Source: Vibrio brasiliensis LMG 20546 (GTDB lineage Bacteria; Pseudomonadota; Gammaproteobacteria; Enterobacterales; Vibrionaceae). Taken from it: DNA of 64,000 bases. How positions within the stretch are numbered: the first letter of the stretch is position 1; each line of letters starts with the position of its first letter. The stretch is taken from positions 1 through 64,000 of the forward strand of contig NZ_AEVS01000075.1 of the NCBI RefSeq assembly GCF_000189255.1. The letters are read 5' to 3'. The notes under the pieces are model-generated. The model was not told the origin of the DNA, did no database searches, and saw only the letters and a program-made list of their open reading frames with translations. Below, in pieces: positions 32,152 to 40,692 of this stretch. The position numbers were made by a program, and so were the translations under genes.

Positions 32152-32170
32152 AGCCCGTCAATGACGGGCT
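32152..32170 (-). terminator. Terminator between comM and the outer-membrane gene
   Basis: AGCCCG / CGGGCT stem with a self-complementary loop (TCAATGA), followed on the minus strand by TTTTC. It lies between convergent genes. Confidence 0.8.
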
Positions 32171-32180
32171 AAAGGTGTGG

Positions 32181-33164
32181 TTAGAACTTGTAGTTCATAC
32201 CGACAGAAAAGAGTAACTGCTGCTCATCGTAGAAGTTGATGTTTGAGTCACTCTGTCCATAACCTGCAAATGAAATCAGAGACCAGTCTTGCAAGTCCAT
32301 AAATTGTTTATATTCGTATGCGGCAAACAGACTGAACTCATCATCTGAACGCGTAGTGTTATAGACAGGGTGAGAGGCGTCGTAGCTGAAGTGAGTATAA
32401 CCAGCAGTCAGAGCGAATTGATGACGCTCGATGACTTTAAACAGAGAAAGCTCACCACCCCATGAGTTGTAAGAGTAGGCGTCACCCTTGGCATCCGATT
32501 TTACAAACGTGATAGAAGGTGCCAGGAAGGTAGCTTGATCGATGCGCAGGCGGTAATCACCTTTGAGGTAAAGCTTGTCGGCATCTCGTTTGAGTAATTG
32601 CGCTGATGAAGCGTAACCAGAATCCAGACCAGAACGCTCGTTTTCTACCTCTTGGGAAGCGTACGCAGTATCTAAGCTAAACCCTGAGTTATTAATGTTG
32701 CTCAGCTTAACTCGGAAAGCGTTACCTGTTTCGTCGGTTTCACTGCGATCAGAACCTGTTTTGAAAGGGTCTGCCCACGTTTCTCCAGACATGATTGTCG
32801 GTAGGAAAGAGGCATCTATCACTGTTCCATTTGCCAGCTGTTGCTTATAGCCTAGCTCTAACGCTAAGGTACCTACAGCAATATCTTCGCGGGATGTACC
32901 GACATAGAACTGCTTATCGAGTTGGCTACCAAAGGTATAGGCAACACTACCGAGTGGAAGTGGCATAAAGTTGCTATCGCTTTCGCCTTTTTGGGTGTTG
33001 TCAGTGATGGTCGCATTAGCGTCGGTATTAAAGTTGGATGTTGAGGAAAGGTAGCCAGCGCTTAGTGAAACTTCACCACTGATACCAGCGGTGTCTGACA
33101 GCTGTGCCATTGCCGGAGCAGTGCAAAAAATGGCAACTGAGAGCATGATAGGTTTAGTGCTCAT
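32181..33164 (-). CDS. Outer-membrane beta-barrel protein, DUF2860-like
   Basis: A 327-residue secreted protein with signal peptide (MSTKPIMLSVAIFCTAPAMA, cut before QLSD) and alternating hydrophobic/polar strands with a C-terminal aromatic (SVGMNYKF), the outer-membrane insertion signal. Pattern and size suggest the Vibrio DUF2860 family; I am not certain. Function unknown. GGGAG lies before the chosen ATG (33164); the frame continues 9 codons upstream. Confidence 0.75.
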   Translation of the reverse strand: MSTKPIMLSVAIFCTAPAMAQLSDTAGISGEVSLSAGYLSSTSNFNTDANATITDNTQKGESDSNFMPLPLGSVAYTFGSQLDKQFYVGTSREDIAVGTLALELGYKQQLANGTVIDASFLPTIMSGETWADPFKTGSDRSETDETGNAFRVKLSNINNSGFSLDTAYASQEVENERSGLDSGYASSAQLLKRDADKLYLKGDYRLRIDQATFLAPSITFVKSDAKGDAYSYNSWGGELSLFKVIERHQFALTAGYTHFSYDASHPVYNTTRSDDEFSLFAAYEYKQFMDLQDWSLISFAGYGQSDSNINFYDEQQLLFSVGMNYKF

Positions 33165-33346
33165 TACGGGTTCTCCCAATAAGTAATGCATAAGATGGTG
33201 ACTTAACCGGAAATAGTGTTACTTAACTACTCTGACCATGGTTAGATTAGTTTCAAACTTTCCAATGGCTTGTATAATTACACGCTGTTTTATTATTCAT
33301 TAATAAAACTATATTAAATTTTCTTAGAATCTCATTATTAAGCGTT

Positions 33347-34234
33347 ATGTTGGCACATTTACTTCTAATTCTGAACGTTACCTTAGTTATCTTAAATTCT
33401 GCCTTATGTTCAATCGCGATCTGTGTTGTCGCTGTGTTCAAGCTTGTTCTCCCTACAGCAACATTGAAAGCGAAAGGTACCCAGTTAGCTAATAAGATTA
33501 TGTGGTTATGGGCAACAATTAATGCTGCAATTCTGAACATTTCTAACCAAATTGAGTGGGACATTGAGGGTGGTGAGGAGCTGAGAAAAGAGGGCTGGTA
33601 TTTGATGATCAGTAATCACTTAAGCTGGACCGATATTGTCGTGTTGTGCTGTGTGTTTAAAGATCGCATCCCTATGCCGAAGTTCTTCCTCAAGCAGCAA
33701 CTGCTTTATGTTCCTTTTATCGGTATGGCTTGCTGGGCACTGGATATGCCATTTATGCGCCGTTACTCACGAGAGTATCTAATCCGTCATCCAGAGAAGC
33801 GCGGCCAGGATTTGGCAACTACGCGTCGCTCATGTGCTAAGTTCAAACATACGCCAACAACCGTTGTTAACTATGTTGAAGGTACTCGTTTCACTGTGCA
33901 GAAGCAGCGTAAAAGCAAAGCGGGTTACGATTATCTTCTGCAACCGAAAACCGGTGGAATTGCTTATACCCTAGCGGCAATGGGCGATCAGTTTGACAAT
34001 ATCATCGATGTTACCCTGGCGTACCCAGATAATACCGAGAAGCCATTTAAAGATGCTTTGATGGGACGAATGAAGAGAATCGTTGTTCGTACCAACGTGC
34101 TGCCAGTGGATGAGCAAGTACGCGGCGATTACTTTAACGATAAGCCATACAAGCGTCAGTTCCAGCAGTGGCTGGGCGAGATATGGAAAGATAAAGATGA
34201 AGTACTAAAAGAGCTTCATCAAGACAAGTCGTAG
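33347..34234 (+). CDS. yihG: Lysophospholipid-type acyltransferase YihG
   Basis: A 295-residue membrane acyltransferase of the PlsC superfamily. The catalytic HX4D is NHLSWTD (about residue 88), followed by KFFLKQQLLYVPFIGMACWALDMPFMRRYSR, EGTRFT and the phosphate-binding region. E. coli YihG acylates a lysophospholipid at sn-1/sn-2, adding unusual chains. An N-terminal membrane helix anchors it. It is convergent with dsbA, divergent from the outer-membrane gene. Confidence 0.92.
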   Translation: MLAHLLLILNVTLVILNSALCSIAICVVAVFKLVLPTATLKAKGTQLANKIMWLWATINAAILNISNQIEWDIEGGEELRKEGWYLMISNHLSWTDIVVLCCVFKDRIPMPKFFLKQQLLYVPFIGMACWALDMPFMRRYSREYLIRHPEKRGQDLATTRRSCAKFKHTPTTVVNYVEGTRFTVQKQRKSKAGYDYLLQPKTGGIAYTLAAMGDQFDNIIDVTLAYPDNTEKPFKDALMGRMKRIVVRTNVLPVDEQVRGDYFNDKPYKRQFQQWLGEIWKDKDEVLKELHQDKS

Positions 34235-34250
34235 CTTGTAGAGCGGATAA

Positions 34251-34276
34251 AAAAGGGAGCCAACTGGCTCCCTTTT
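34251..34276. terminator. Bidirectional yihG/dsbA terminator
   Basis: AAAAGGGAGCC / GGCTCCCTTTT stem with AACT loop between convergent genes. Confidence 0.93.
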
Positions 34277-34291
34277 ATCTATCTGAAATGA

Positions 34292-34894
34292 TTATTTTAG
34301 TGTCAGCAAGTAGTTCACTAATGCGAAGTACTCATCAAGTGTTTTGATGGATTGCGCTTGCACTAAATATTTGTTGTTAACCAATACTGCTGGTACGCCC
34401 GACAGGCCACTATCTTTGAACTGTTTGTCGAAACGACGAACCATTGAATCTACAGCAAAGCCATTGAAAGCTGCGTCGAATTTCTTCGCATTCACACCTT
34501 CATCAAGGAAGATTTGACGTAGCTCTTCGTCATTTTTTGGTGCTTTGCGCATGTTATGAATGCGGTTAAACAGCACTGGTGTCATTTTATCTTCGATTTT
34601 AAGAACGATCATAGTGGCGTAAGCTTTGCTCATCGACTCACCCATGTTACCGCCCATAAACGAAACGTGGTTTTTCTGGAACTTAGCATCTTTTGGCAGC
34701 TGTGCTTTTAGCTGCTGAATGATAGGTTCAAAAGTATTACAGTGGGGGCAGTAGAAGGAGAAAAACTCAGTCACTGTTGGCTTTTTAGAAGCTTCCAGAT
34801 CAAGGACTTTGTAATGCTCACCTTGACTAAATTGTGCAGCATGAGCAGATAGGCTCAGCATTAGTGTTGCGACAAGTGCAAACAGCTTTTTCAT
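34292..34894 (-). CDS. dsbA: Thiol:disulfide interchange protein DsbA
   Basis: A 200-residue periplasmic oxidase. Signal peptide [19 protein letters not shown], then [12 protein letters not shown]; the active-site motif [14 protein letters not shown] (CPHC, about residue 49) and the cis-proline GVPAVLV are visible. Follows srkA by 26 bases as in E. coli, so both are probably co-transcribed and the Cpx stress response may apply. Start 34894 chosen because the signal peptide begins there. Confidence 0.97.
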   Translation of the reverse strand: MKKLFALVATLMLSLSAHAAQFSQGEHYKVLDLEASKKPTVTEFFSFYCPHCNTFEPIIQQLKAQLPKDAKFQKNHVSFMGGNMGESMSKAYATMIVLKIEDKMTPVLFNRIHNMRKAPKNDEELRQIFLDEGVNAKKFDAAFNGFAVDSMVRRFDKQFKDSGLSGVPAVLVNNKYLVQAQSIKTLDEYFALVNYLLTLK

Positions 34895-34920
34895 TCTTAA
34901 CTCCATGTTAATTATTGTAG

Positions 34921-35925
34921 TTACCACTGTGGCATGAGTGAAAGTGGTGCTTCATTTAATGCAGATATCTGCTCTTTGAAGCAAAGAACCTGACTCTCCC
35001 AATATTTTGGATCATTAAACCATGGGAAGGCGAGAGGAAACGCAGGATCTTGCCATCTTTTTGCTAGCCATGCCATATAGTGCACCATACGTAGACCACG
35101 CAGAGGCTCGATTAGTTTCAATTCGCTGAGATTAAAGTCGTTAAACTCCTGATACGCTTCCAGAATGATATCGAGCTGCATGATTTTATCGGCTCGTTCA
35201 CCATTTAGAAGCATCCACAGATCCTGAATCGCAGGGCCATTGCGTGAATCATCCAGGTCGACAAACATTGGCCCATCACGCCACAGGATGTTGCCCGGGT
35301 GGCAATCGCCATGCAGACGCAACATGCTGGTGGATTCGGTCCAGTGCTGCTCGAGTGAGCTGATCAGCAGGTCGAGATCATTAAAAAAAGCGTTCTCCAG
35401 ATGCATTGGAATAAATGGTGAGTTTTCCAGTAGCTTACGAGGTTGGTAAACATACTCTTCGAGACCAATGGTCGGACGGTGTTTGAAGATCTGTTTAGAG
35501 CCTACTTTATGGATACGACCTAAGAAACGGCCGACGCCTTCCAGTTGCTCGAGGTTATCGACTTCAAACTGGCGCCCACCAACACTGGCAAACAGTGCAA
35601 ACAAATAACCCTGATAGTGATGTAACGTCTGTCCATTGATGCGGACTGGTGGAGCTACAGGTATCTCTGATTCGATCAGCTCAAGAGTAAAATCATGCTC
35701 TTCCTGAATCTGTTGCTGACTCCAACGCTCTGGGCGGTAGAACTTCACCACATAACGCTGACGTTCTTCATCAGTGAACTGATAGACGCGGTTTTCATAA
35801 CTGTTAAGTGCTAAAAATCCCGACTCGGCGCGGATCCCGATACTCTCTAGCGCATACCACATAAAGTCTGGGGTGAGCGCGTCAAAGTTAAAAGCTTGCT
35901 GGGTCATAAAATAAAAGAGGCTCAT
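34921..35925 (-). CDS. srkA: Stress response serine/threonine kinase SrkA (YihE)
   Basis: A 334-residue (or 328 from MTQQAF at 35907) kinase of the aminoglycoside phosphotransferase fold. It shows [57 protein letters not shown] with the catalytic loop, and [15 protein letters not shown], close to E. coli SrkA. SrkA counters MazEF-type death after stress. The ATG at 35923-35925 lies inside the prophage attachment repeat and has AGGAA at a proper distance in the prophage DNA; the ATG at 35907 has the usual family start but no ribosome site. The gene is intact, but its upstream region is now prophage DNA. Confidence 0.93.
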   Translation of the reverse strand: MSLFYFMTQQAFNFDALTPDFMWYALESIGIRAESGFLALNSYENRVYQFTDEERQRYVVKFYRPERWSQQQIQEEHDFTLELIESEIPVAPPVRINGQTLHHYQGYLFALFASVGGRQFEVDNLEQLEGVGRFLGRIHKVGSKQIFKHRPTIGLEEYVYQPRKLLENSPFIPMHLENAFFNDLDLLISSLEQHWTESTSMLRLHGDCHPGNILWRDGPMFVDLDDSRNGPAIQDLWMLLNGERADKIMQLDIILEAYQEFNDFNLSELKLIEPLRGLRMVHYMAWLAKRWQDPAFPLAFPWFNDPKYWESQVLCFKEQISALNEAPLSLMPQW

Positions 35926-35933
35926 TGCTGAGC
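35916..35933. repeat. attL, left attachment repeat
   Basis: AGAGGCTCATTGCTGAGC, identical to 49494-49511 and in the same direction. The left copy is next to the integrase gene, and continues into phage sequence (GTTTCC). Confidence 0.92.
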
Positions 35934-35956
35934 GTTTCCTAGGTTGTTTAGTATGG

Positions 35957-35990
35957 GTGCTTGTAGTTCATTATTATAAAATACAAGCAC
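35957..35990. repeat. Inverted repeat beside attL
   Basis: GTGCTTGTA / TACAAGCAC, perfect 9-bp arms separated by 16 AT-rich bases, between attL and the integrase stop. It could be an integrase terminator or a recombination arm site. Confidence 0.6.
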
Positions 35991-36003
35991 TTAGTATTTT
36001 CTT

Positions 36004-37032
36004 TTATATGGCTATGGGGCGTTCTGGGTCATAAGTGTGGTCATTTTGTGGATCTCTTAACTTGTTTAGTGGGTTGAGTTTAACCGCATCAATCAAGTGG
36101 TCAGGAGCCAAATGCGCGTAAGTCATCGTTTGATTAATACTAGCATGCCCGAGTATTTCCTTAAGCGTTAAAATATCACCGCCATTCATTACAAAGTGAC
36201 TTGCGAATGTATGTCGCAAAACATGCACTTTTTGCCCTTTAGGCAAATCAAAACCTAGCTTATCAAATATCCTAACTAGCCTAACCTGTGGGTCTTCACT
36301 AAACAGGTTTCCGCCATTCTCAGGGTAAATATCATCATATAGCTGTTTGCTAATTGGCACAGTTCTGGGCTTACCCGTTTTTGTGTTTGTAAATCTAATA
36401 CGGTAAGGGCTGAGGTTGCTCGATTTTAGCGTGACCGTTTCCCTCCATCGAGATCCTGTAGCCAAGCTAATTTCTACGATTTTTAACAGTTCCCAATCAT
36501 TTTTAAGGTAGTCCAAAAGGTCTTGGGTTTGCTTAAGGGTCAGGTAAGTCATTTCTGACTTTTCGGGCGCGGGTTGCTTTAGGTCTTTCAGTGGATGTGC
36601 GCCAGTAAAATCACCAGTCTCAATCAACACAGAAAAGACGTTGCTTAAGCATGAGGTTAGGCGTCTAACTGTGTTTGCTTTTTGTCCCCTTGCCATGCGT
36701 TCTAATTGCCAGTTGCTAATCAAAGTCGCGTCAATATTGTTTACAGTGGGGTCGCCCAACTCACGACAGATTAGCTCTACCTTTTTTCGGTAGTTGGCTG
36801 CGGTTCGTTTAAGCTGACCGGACTTAATCCACCAAATATCTATAAGTTCAGAAAGGCGGCGTTTATCTACGGGTAAGCCTAACCACTCTTTGTTGTGGTG
36901 CGTAGAAAGTATGTGCTTTTCATAGGCTAAAGCTTCTGCTTTCTTGTCAAACTTACGTCTGAAACGCTTGCCGTTTCTTCCTGACGGCCTCAAGTCTACA
37001 AGCCACTTTTCGCCGTCTTTCTTGACACTCAT
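36004..37032 (-). CDS. int: Phage tyrosine integrase
   Basis: A 342-residue tyrosine recombinase that would join phage and host attachment sites. The N-terminal part (1-60) has WLVDLRPSGRNGKRFRRKF, the SAM-like core-binding domain follows, and the catalytic set is complete: R in ATGSRWRE (about 197), K in TKTGKPRTVP, HxxR in HVLRHTFASH (about 273), GH and the nucleophile Y in MTYAHLAP (about 304). Most like P2-type integrases by this layout. It is next to attL. It is transcribed leftward and its start overlaps the repressor stop by 4 bases. Confidence 0.95.
   Translation of the reverse strand: MSVKKDGEKWLVDLRPSGRNGKRFRRKFDKKAEALAYEKHILSTHHNKEWLGLPVDKRRLSELIDIWWIKSGQLKRTAANYRKKVELICRELGDPTVNNIDATLISNWQLERMARGQKANTVRRLTSCLSNVFSVLIETGDFTGAHPLKDLKQPAPEKSEMTYLTLKQTQDLLDYLKNDWELLKIVEISLATGSRWRETVTLKSSNLSPYRIRFTNTKTGKPRTVPISKQLYDDIYPENGGNLFSEDPQVRLVRIFDKLGFDLPKGQKVHVLRHTFASHFVMNGGDILTLKEILGHASINQTMTYAHLAPDHLIDAVKLNPLNKLRDPQNDHTYDPERPIAI
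36036..36051. promoter_or_regulatory. Candidate left integrase arm site
   Basis: TGTGGTCATTTTGTGG: two TGTGG units 11 bases apart, 103 bases inside attL. A near copy lies at 49430-49445 close to attR. As I recall, P2 integrase arm sites follow TGTGGACA. Placed inside the 3' end of int. Confidence 0.5.
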
Positions 37033-37739
37033 ATGATTTTCTTCATAACAGGAGCAACAGCTTTACCTATGATCTTAAAGTTGCGCCCATTCTTGTGGTT
37101 AATGTTGAAAGCTGGATATTTAAGGTTGTCAGAAATGACCTTATAAACGCCATTTTCAATATCCCAATGCAAGCGTTTAACGTATACCGCATCATCAATT
37201 CGAATTACATACACCCCATTTACAACAGGGTGTTGCTGCTCTCTTATGTCTACAAGTAGCCTGTCTCTATGGCTTAAAGTCGGCTCCATTGAGTCGCCGT
37301 CTACAAAAATTACAGAACTAAAATCAGGCTTTAAGCCATATTCATGTAATAACTCTATCGGTAGGCTAAAAACTCCGATTTGAAATTCCGATTGAACCAA
37401 AGTTCCCGCCCCTGCAGCTGCATGTACATCATAAACTGGTAGCTTTGCCCACTCTTCGAACTCATTTAAAGGTTTTAATCCGTGTGCATTGCTAGGTGGA
37501 AGAGACCAATCTTTTTCTAAGAGCTTTTTTTGCTCAGTCTTATCTGTGACGAATCTCTCAATTATTTGCTTTTGTATATCTGGGTGAAAGTTGGAAATAT
37601 GGTATTCGACAGCGCGAGCGTGTCCTATGGCTTTTCTCTTTAACCAGTTGTTTCTTCTGGCTTTTTGCCCTATTCCTGTAATTGTGTTTGGCATACCATC
37701 GAGCTCAATTAGTAAATCGCTCATTACCCACTCTTTCAT
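37029..37739 (-). CDS. Prophage repressor: Mu-type winged helix plus S24 autoprotease
   Basis: A 236-residue CI/LexA-like repressor. The N terminus (about 8-58: LIELDGMPNTITGIGQKARRNNWLKRKAIGHARAVEYHISNF) matches the Mu repressor/transposase winged-helix pattern rather than the usual lambda HTH. The C-terminal half is a peptidase S24: a probable Ala-Gly cleavage site (AAAGAG, about 110), catalytic Ser in GDSMEPTL (about 151), Lys in VYVKRLHW (about 190). It would be removed by RecA in the SOS response, inducing the phage. Co-transcribed with int. Confidence 0.88.
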   Translation of the reverse strand: MKEWVMSDLLIELDGMPNTITGIGQKARRNNWLKRKAIGHARAVEYHISNFHPDIQKQIIERFVTDKTEQKKLLEKDWSLPPSNAHGLKPLNEFEEWAKLPVYDVHAAAGAGTLVQSEFQIGVFSLPIELLHEYGLKPDFSSVIFVDGDSMEPTLSHRDRLLVDIREQQHPVVNGVYVIRIDDAVYVKRLHWDIENGVYKVISDNLKYPAFNINHKNGRNFKIIGKAVAPVMKKII

Positions 37740-37750
37740 AAAACCACCCT

Positions 37751-37820
37751 TAAGAACCTTTGAAAACCAAATTACTTATGCTTAAATCCAATAGAACCTT
37801 TACGAACCACTTGGTGGTTC
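37751..37820. promoter_or_regulatory. Prophage operator region, divergent promoters
   Basis: Between the repressor and cox starts, GAACC occurs at 37754, 37794 and 37804, and the last forms a palindrome GAACCAC-TTG-GTGGTTC (37804-37820). These repeated half-sites are probable repressor or Cox operators controlling the lysogeny decision. TTGAAA at 37760 with TTAAAT 16 bases on could be the rightward promoter. Confidence 0.65.
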
Positions 37821-37849
37821 TTTAACTGTTTTTTAGGAGTATTTAAGTC

Positions 37850-38104
37850 ATGGTAGGTCATAAACAAACAGAAATGAATAATGTTAACGGTTTTTATGGG
37901 TCTTTTGTCACAGTTGAGAAGTATGCCGAACTAACAGGCTTTTCTATTGCTGCTGTGCGAATGCAGGTTAAACGCGGTCAATTGCCCCTTTTGAAGCGTG
38001 AAACCTCAAGTGATGCACGCCGAGTGTTAATCAATATGAGAGCTATTGATCAGTTAGCTGAGGAGCAAGCTGCGCAATATCAAGATTGGAAAGCGGCGAT
38101 GTAG
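37850..38104 (+). CDS. Cox-like excisionase/regulator
   Basis: An 84-residue protein whose middle (VEKYAELTGFSIAAVRMQVKRGQLPLLKR) fits the MerR/Cox-type winged helix of P2 Cox, which both excises the prophage and represses the lysogenic promoter. It is the first rightward gene, opposite the repressor, as in P2-type switches. AGGAG lies 10 bases before the ATG; MNNVNG (37874) is a possible later start. Confidence 0.8.
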   Translation: MVGHKQTEMNNVNGFYGSFVTVEKYAELTGFSIAAVRMQVKRGQLPLLKRETSSDARRVLINMRAIDQLAEEQAAQYQDWKAAM

Positions 38105-38113
38105 GGGGAACGC

Positions 38114-38284
38114 ATGAAAACACCAATTCACTCAATCAATATTGATGTAAATACCTACTCTGAGGCTAAAGAGCTTTTTGATTACGCAACTCGAAAGGTA
38201 AGTCAGACAGGCTCTAGCTTTTGGTTGCACGTTAGAAACCAATCACTTGAAGCCATGAACACTCTAAAGAACTTAGAGGCGTAA
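38114..38284 (+). CDS. Small early prophage protein, unknown
   Basis: A 56-residue open frame (MKTPIHSINIDVNTYSEAKELFDY...) with ribosome site GGGGGAA, sitting 9 bases after cox and 2 before the next start. No membrane segment, no family recognised. The tight spacing and good ribosome site make it real. Confidence 0.7.
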   Translation: MKTPIHSINIDVNTYSEAKELFDYATRKVSQTGSSFWLHVRNQSLEAMNTLKNLEA

Positions 38285-38286
38285 TT

Positions 38287-38511
38287 ATGCAAGTTTCTGA
38301 TCCAATACACCTACCGTGCCCCGATATGGCGGGCATGGCAAACCCAGACCCTAAGAAGTTAGAGCGTTCTTGTTTTCTGCTTCAAAAGCTACGTGAAAAG
38401 CACGGCATTAAAAAGCGTGCAAAAGCTCAATCAAAACCTATGACTTATACCTGCACAAAGGCGGGATGTATTGAGCCGTGGGGCACTATTAGCAATGGAG
38501 AGCCTTACTAG
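38287..38511 (+). CDS. Small prophage protein with two conserved-looking Cys pairs, unknown
   Basis: A 74-residue basic protein with Cys at 11, 29, 56 and 61 (the last pair CTKAGC) and a Lys-rich middle (EKHGIKKRAKAQSK). It could bind metal or nucleic acid. It begins 2 bases after the preceding stop and ends 3 bases before rep, so it belongs to the replication operon. Function unknown. Confidence 0.75.
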   Translation: MQVSDPIHLPCPDMAGMANPDPKKLERSCFLLQKLREKHGIKKRAKAQSKPMTYTCTKAGCIEPWGTISNGEPY

Positions 38512-38514
38512 TCC

Positions 38515-40362
38515 ATGAAAAAATACACCAAACCAACCAATAACCCACTAACCAAGCTCCCTGATTCATTGCGTCAGGAGCTTGCTACCTATGTGGTTAA
38601 AAATCAGGGCAATACCTACAACCAAGCAACGCCCAAAGAGCGCGTTTTTGAGTTCGCTCACCAAGTGGCTAACCGCTTCAAGTTGCCTAGTGACATTCGT
38701 AGCTATCTTGATAAAGCCTCGGCAGTGCGTTTTCGTAAGTACGGCTTTAAGCGTGCTATTGAGTTTATCGAGTCTCGTGCTAGTGCGGTTTCTTCTGCAC
38801 TGGCGGTGTTACCTGAGCCTTTCTGGGCGGTGGATACTGAGCTAAAACGCGCACGTCTTGCAACTGAGTTATCAGGGCGTGCGGGTTTTCGTTTAAATCT
38901 TGCGGTAGATAAGGGAATGACGCCCTTTGAAGCTATCGAGCAAATCCATGAGTTTGCGGGGGCAGCACTTTGGATGCCTCAATTCCAAAAGCCGCGTGAT
39001 GAAGATGAAGCTTATTCTATGCTTGCTCGTCTAGTTGATGAGGCAGTGTGGCGTAAAGCTATCGAGAAATTCACTTTAGCTGCGTTTGAAAATGCTCGCC
39101 GTGCTGCGGGCATGGTTTCCCCTCATGTTTCCCCTTACGCGTCAATTTCTGCCTGTGAGTGGCTCAAGGTTCGACAAGACAGACAGCGCGAATGGTTAGA
39201 GCTAATGGCGATTGAATCTGAAGAGGGGCACGTAGTGAGCATGTCTGATGTACACAAATCCTCTCAAGCCAATATGGAGAATCGCCGTCACGAACTCATG
39301 ACCCGTATTGCGGGCTGTCAGGAATACGCAGATAGCAATAGTCACGCGGCGGTATTTATCACCATGACCGCCCCTAGTCGCTTTCACCGTTTAACTAAGC
39401 GCGGTGACTACTGGATTGAAAATAAGAAGTGGGACGGTAGCACACCTAGAGAAGCGCACGCATGGTTATCGAAATCATGGGAGCGTTTCCGTGCTTGGGC
39501 GGGGCGTCACGAGTTGACCTATTACGGGATGCGAGTCGTTGAACCTCACCAAGACGGCACACCACACTGGCACGGCGTGTTTTTCATGCCACTTGAGCAA
39601 GTTGCCGCGTTTATCAAAGCCCTGCAAGCCTATCAGTTTCAACGTGATTCTCAGGAGCTTTACAACTCATTGGGTGATCCAAAATTCAATGCCATGAAAG
39701 CCCGTTTTGAAGCCAAGATTTTAGACGGTTCAGAGGGTGGTGCGGTGGCGTACCTTGCTAAGTACATTTCTAAGAACGTTGATGGATTCGGTCTGGAAGA
39801 TTTGACCGACTTAGACAACCGCAAAGCCAAGCTACAAGACACGGTTAAAAATGTTACAGCATGGTCGCGTAAGTTCTGCTTTCGTCAATTCCAGTTTCAG
39901 AAAACGCCTAGCGTCACAGTATGGCGTGAGCTTCGCCGTATCCAAGATGAGCAAGAGTTCTGCACGTTTGAGAAAGCGCGTAGAGCGGCGGATAACGGCT
40001 TTTTCTCTGCATTCTTTGATTACATGGGAGGGCACAGATTACCGCAATCTATGCGCCCAATTAAACCAATGAAAGAAGCTAAAGAGAACAAATATGGTGA
40101 GTCAGTACCCGTGATTGTGGGAGTGACTGGCAGCGGTCTAGAAGTGTTAACGCATGAGCTTGAATGGAAGCTCATCAAAAAGCCTTCCGACTTGTCGGAG
40201 GCTTCTGAAAGCAAGCGGGAGCTTGCGCCTTGGTCTAGTGGCAATAATTGTACGCAGGAAGTTAAAGCCACAAGACAACAACAAATAATCGCTAATTTCT
40301 TTCTAAATATGGATCTCAATGGGGGCGGTTCGCCTGAGTGGGAAGAGTTTTGGAATAGATAA
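38515..40362 (+). CDS. Rolling-circle replication protein (HUH, P2 gpA-like)
   Basis: A 615-residue replication initiator. The HUH metal site is in EPHQDGTPHWHGVFF (about residues 342-356), and the catalytic-tyrosine motif GGAVAYLAKYISKNVDG (about 405-421) carries two tyrosines five residues apart, the P2 gpA/phiX A superfamily I arrangement. It nicks one strand and rejoins, starting rolling-circle replication of a circular genome. Host polymerase must do synthesis, as no polymerase is encoded. Three hairpins in its 3' part may be the nick origin. Confidence 0.9.
   Translation: MKKYTKPTNNPLTKLPDSLRQELATYVVKNQGNTYNQATPKERVFEFAHQVANRFKLPSDIRSYLDKASAVRFRKYGFKRAIEFIESRASAVSSALAVLPEPFWAVDTELKRARLATELSGRAGFRLNLAVDKGMTPFEAIEQIHEFAGAALWMPQFQKPRDEDEAYSMLARLVDEAVWRKAIEKFTLAAFENARRAAGMVSPHVSPYASISACEWLKVRQDRQREWLELMAIESEEGHVVSMSDVHKSSQANMENRRHELMTRIAGCQEYADSNSHAAVFITMTAPSRFHRLTKRGDYWIENKKWDGSTPREAHAWLSKSWERFRAWAGRHELTYYGMRVVEPHQDGTPHWHGVFFMPLEQVAAFIKALQAYQFQRDSQELYNSLGDPKFNAMKARFEAKILDGSEGGAVAYLAKYISKNVDGFGLEDLTDLDNRKAKLQDTVKNVTAWSRKFCFRQFQFQKTPSVTVWRELRRIQDEQEFCTFEKARRAADNGFFSAFFDYMGGHRLPQSMRPIKPMKEAKENKYGESVPVIVGVTGSGLEVLTHELEWKLIKKPSDLSEASESKRELAPWSSGNNCTQEVKATRQQQIIANFFLNMDLNGGGSPEWEEFWNR
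40154..40226 (+). repeat. Three consecutive hairpins inside rep, candidate replication origin
   Basis: ATGAGCTT-GAATGG-AAGCTCAT at 40154-40175; an 11-bp stem with one bulge at 40180-40204 (AAGCC...TCCGAC / GTCGGA GGCTT); and GCAAGC-GGGA-GCTTGC at 40211-40226. In P2 the origin lies in the A gene. No known nick sequence was matched. Confidence 0.6.
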
Positions 40363-40431
40363 CAAACACGCCAACGATGGGAATCAGGGGCAACCTTTTT
40401 AACTAACGTCGAGAGACAGGGGATTTTATCC

Positions 40432-40692
40432 ATGAACTTAAATCAAATCACAACACGTCACAAAGAACTAGAAACCAACATTCAACAAGCATTTGAAAGC
40501 CTAAAAGGTAAGGGCAGCTTTAACCCTATGTCGTTAATGAAATTGGTCAGCGGTGGTGATCTCAATCTAGGGGCTCTGGGTTTACCTGAGAATTTGTTTG
40601 AAGAGTTAGCAGAGTACCAAGCCTTAAGCGCCACATTACGCGGTGTGGCTGAAAAAGTTGCGGCGAAAATGGGAGAGAGTGCTCATGCTTAA
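40432..40692 (+). CDS. Prophage protein of unknown function, 86 residues
   Basis: A helical, soluble-looking protein (MNLNQITTRHKELETNIQQAF ... LPENLFEELAEYQALSATLR). A ribosome site (AGGGGA) lies 9 bases before the ATG. It overlaps the next start by 8 bases. It has no recognised domain. It lies between rep and the assembly genes. Confidence 0.75.
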   Translation: MNLNQITTRHKELETNIQQAFESLKGKGSFNPMSLMKLVSGGDLNLGALGLPENLFEELAEYQALSATLRGVAEKVAAKMGESAHA

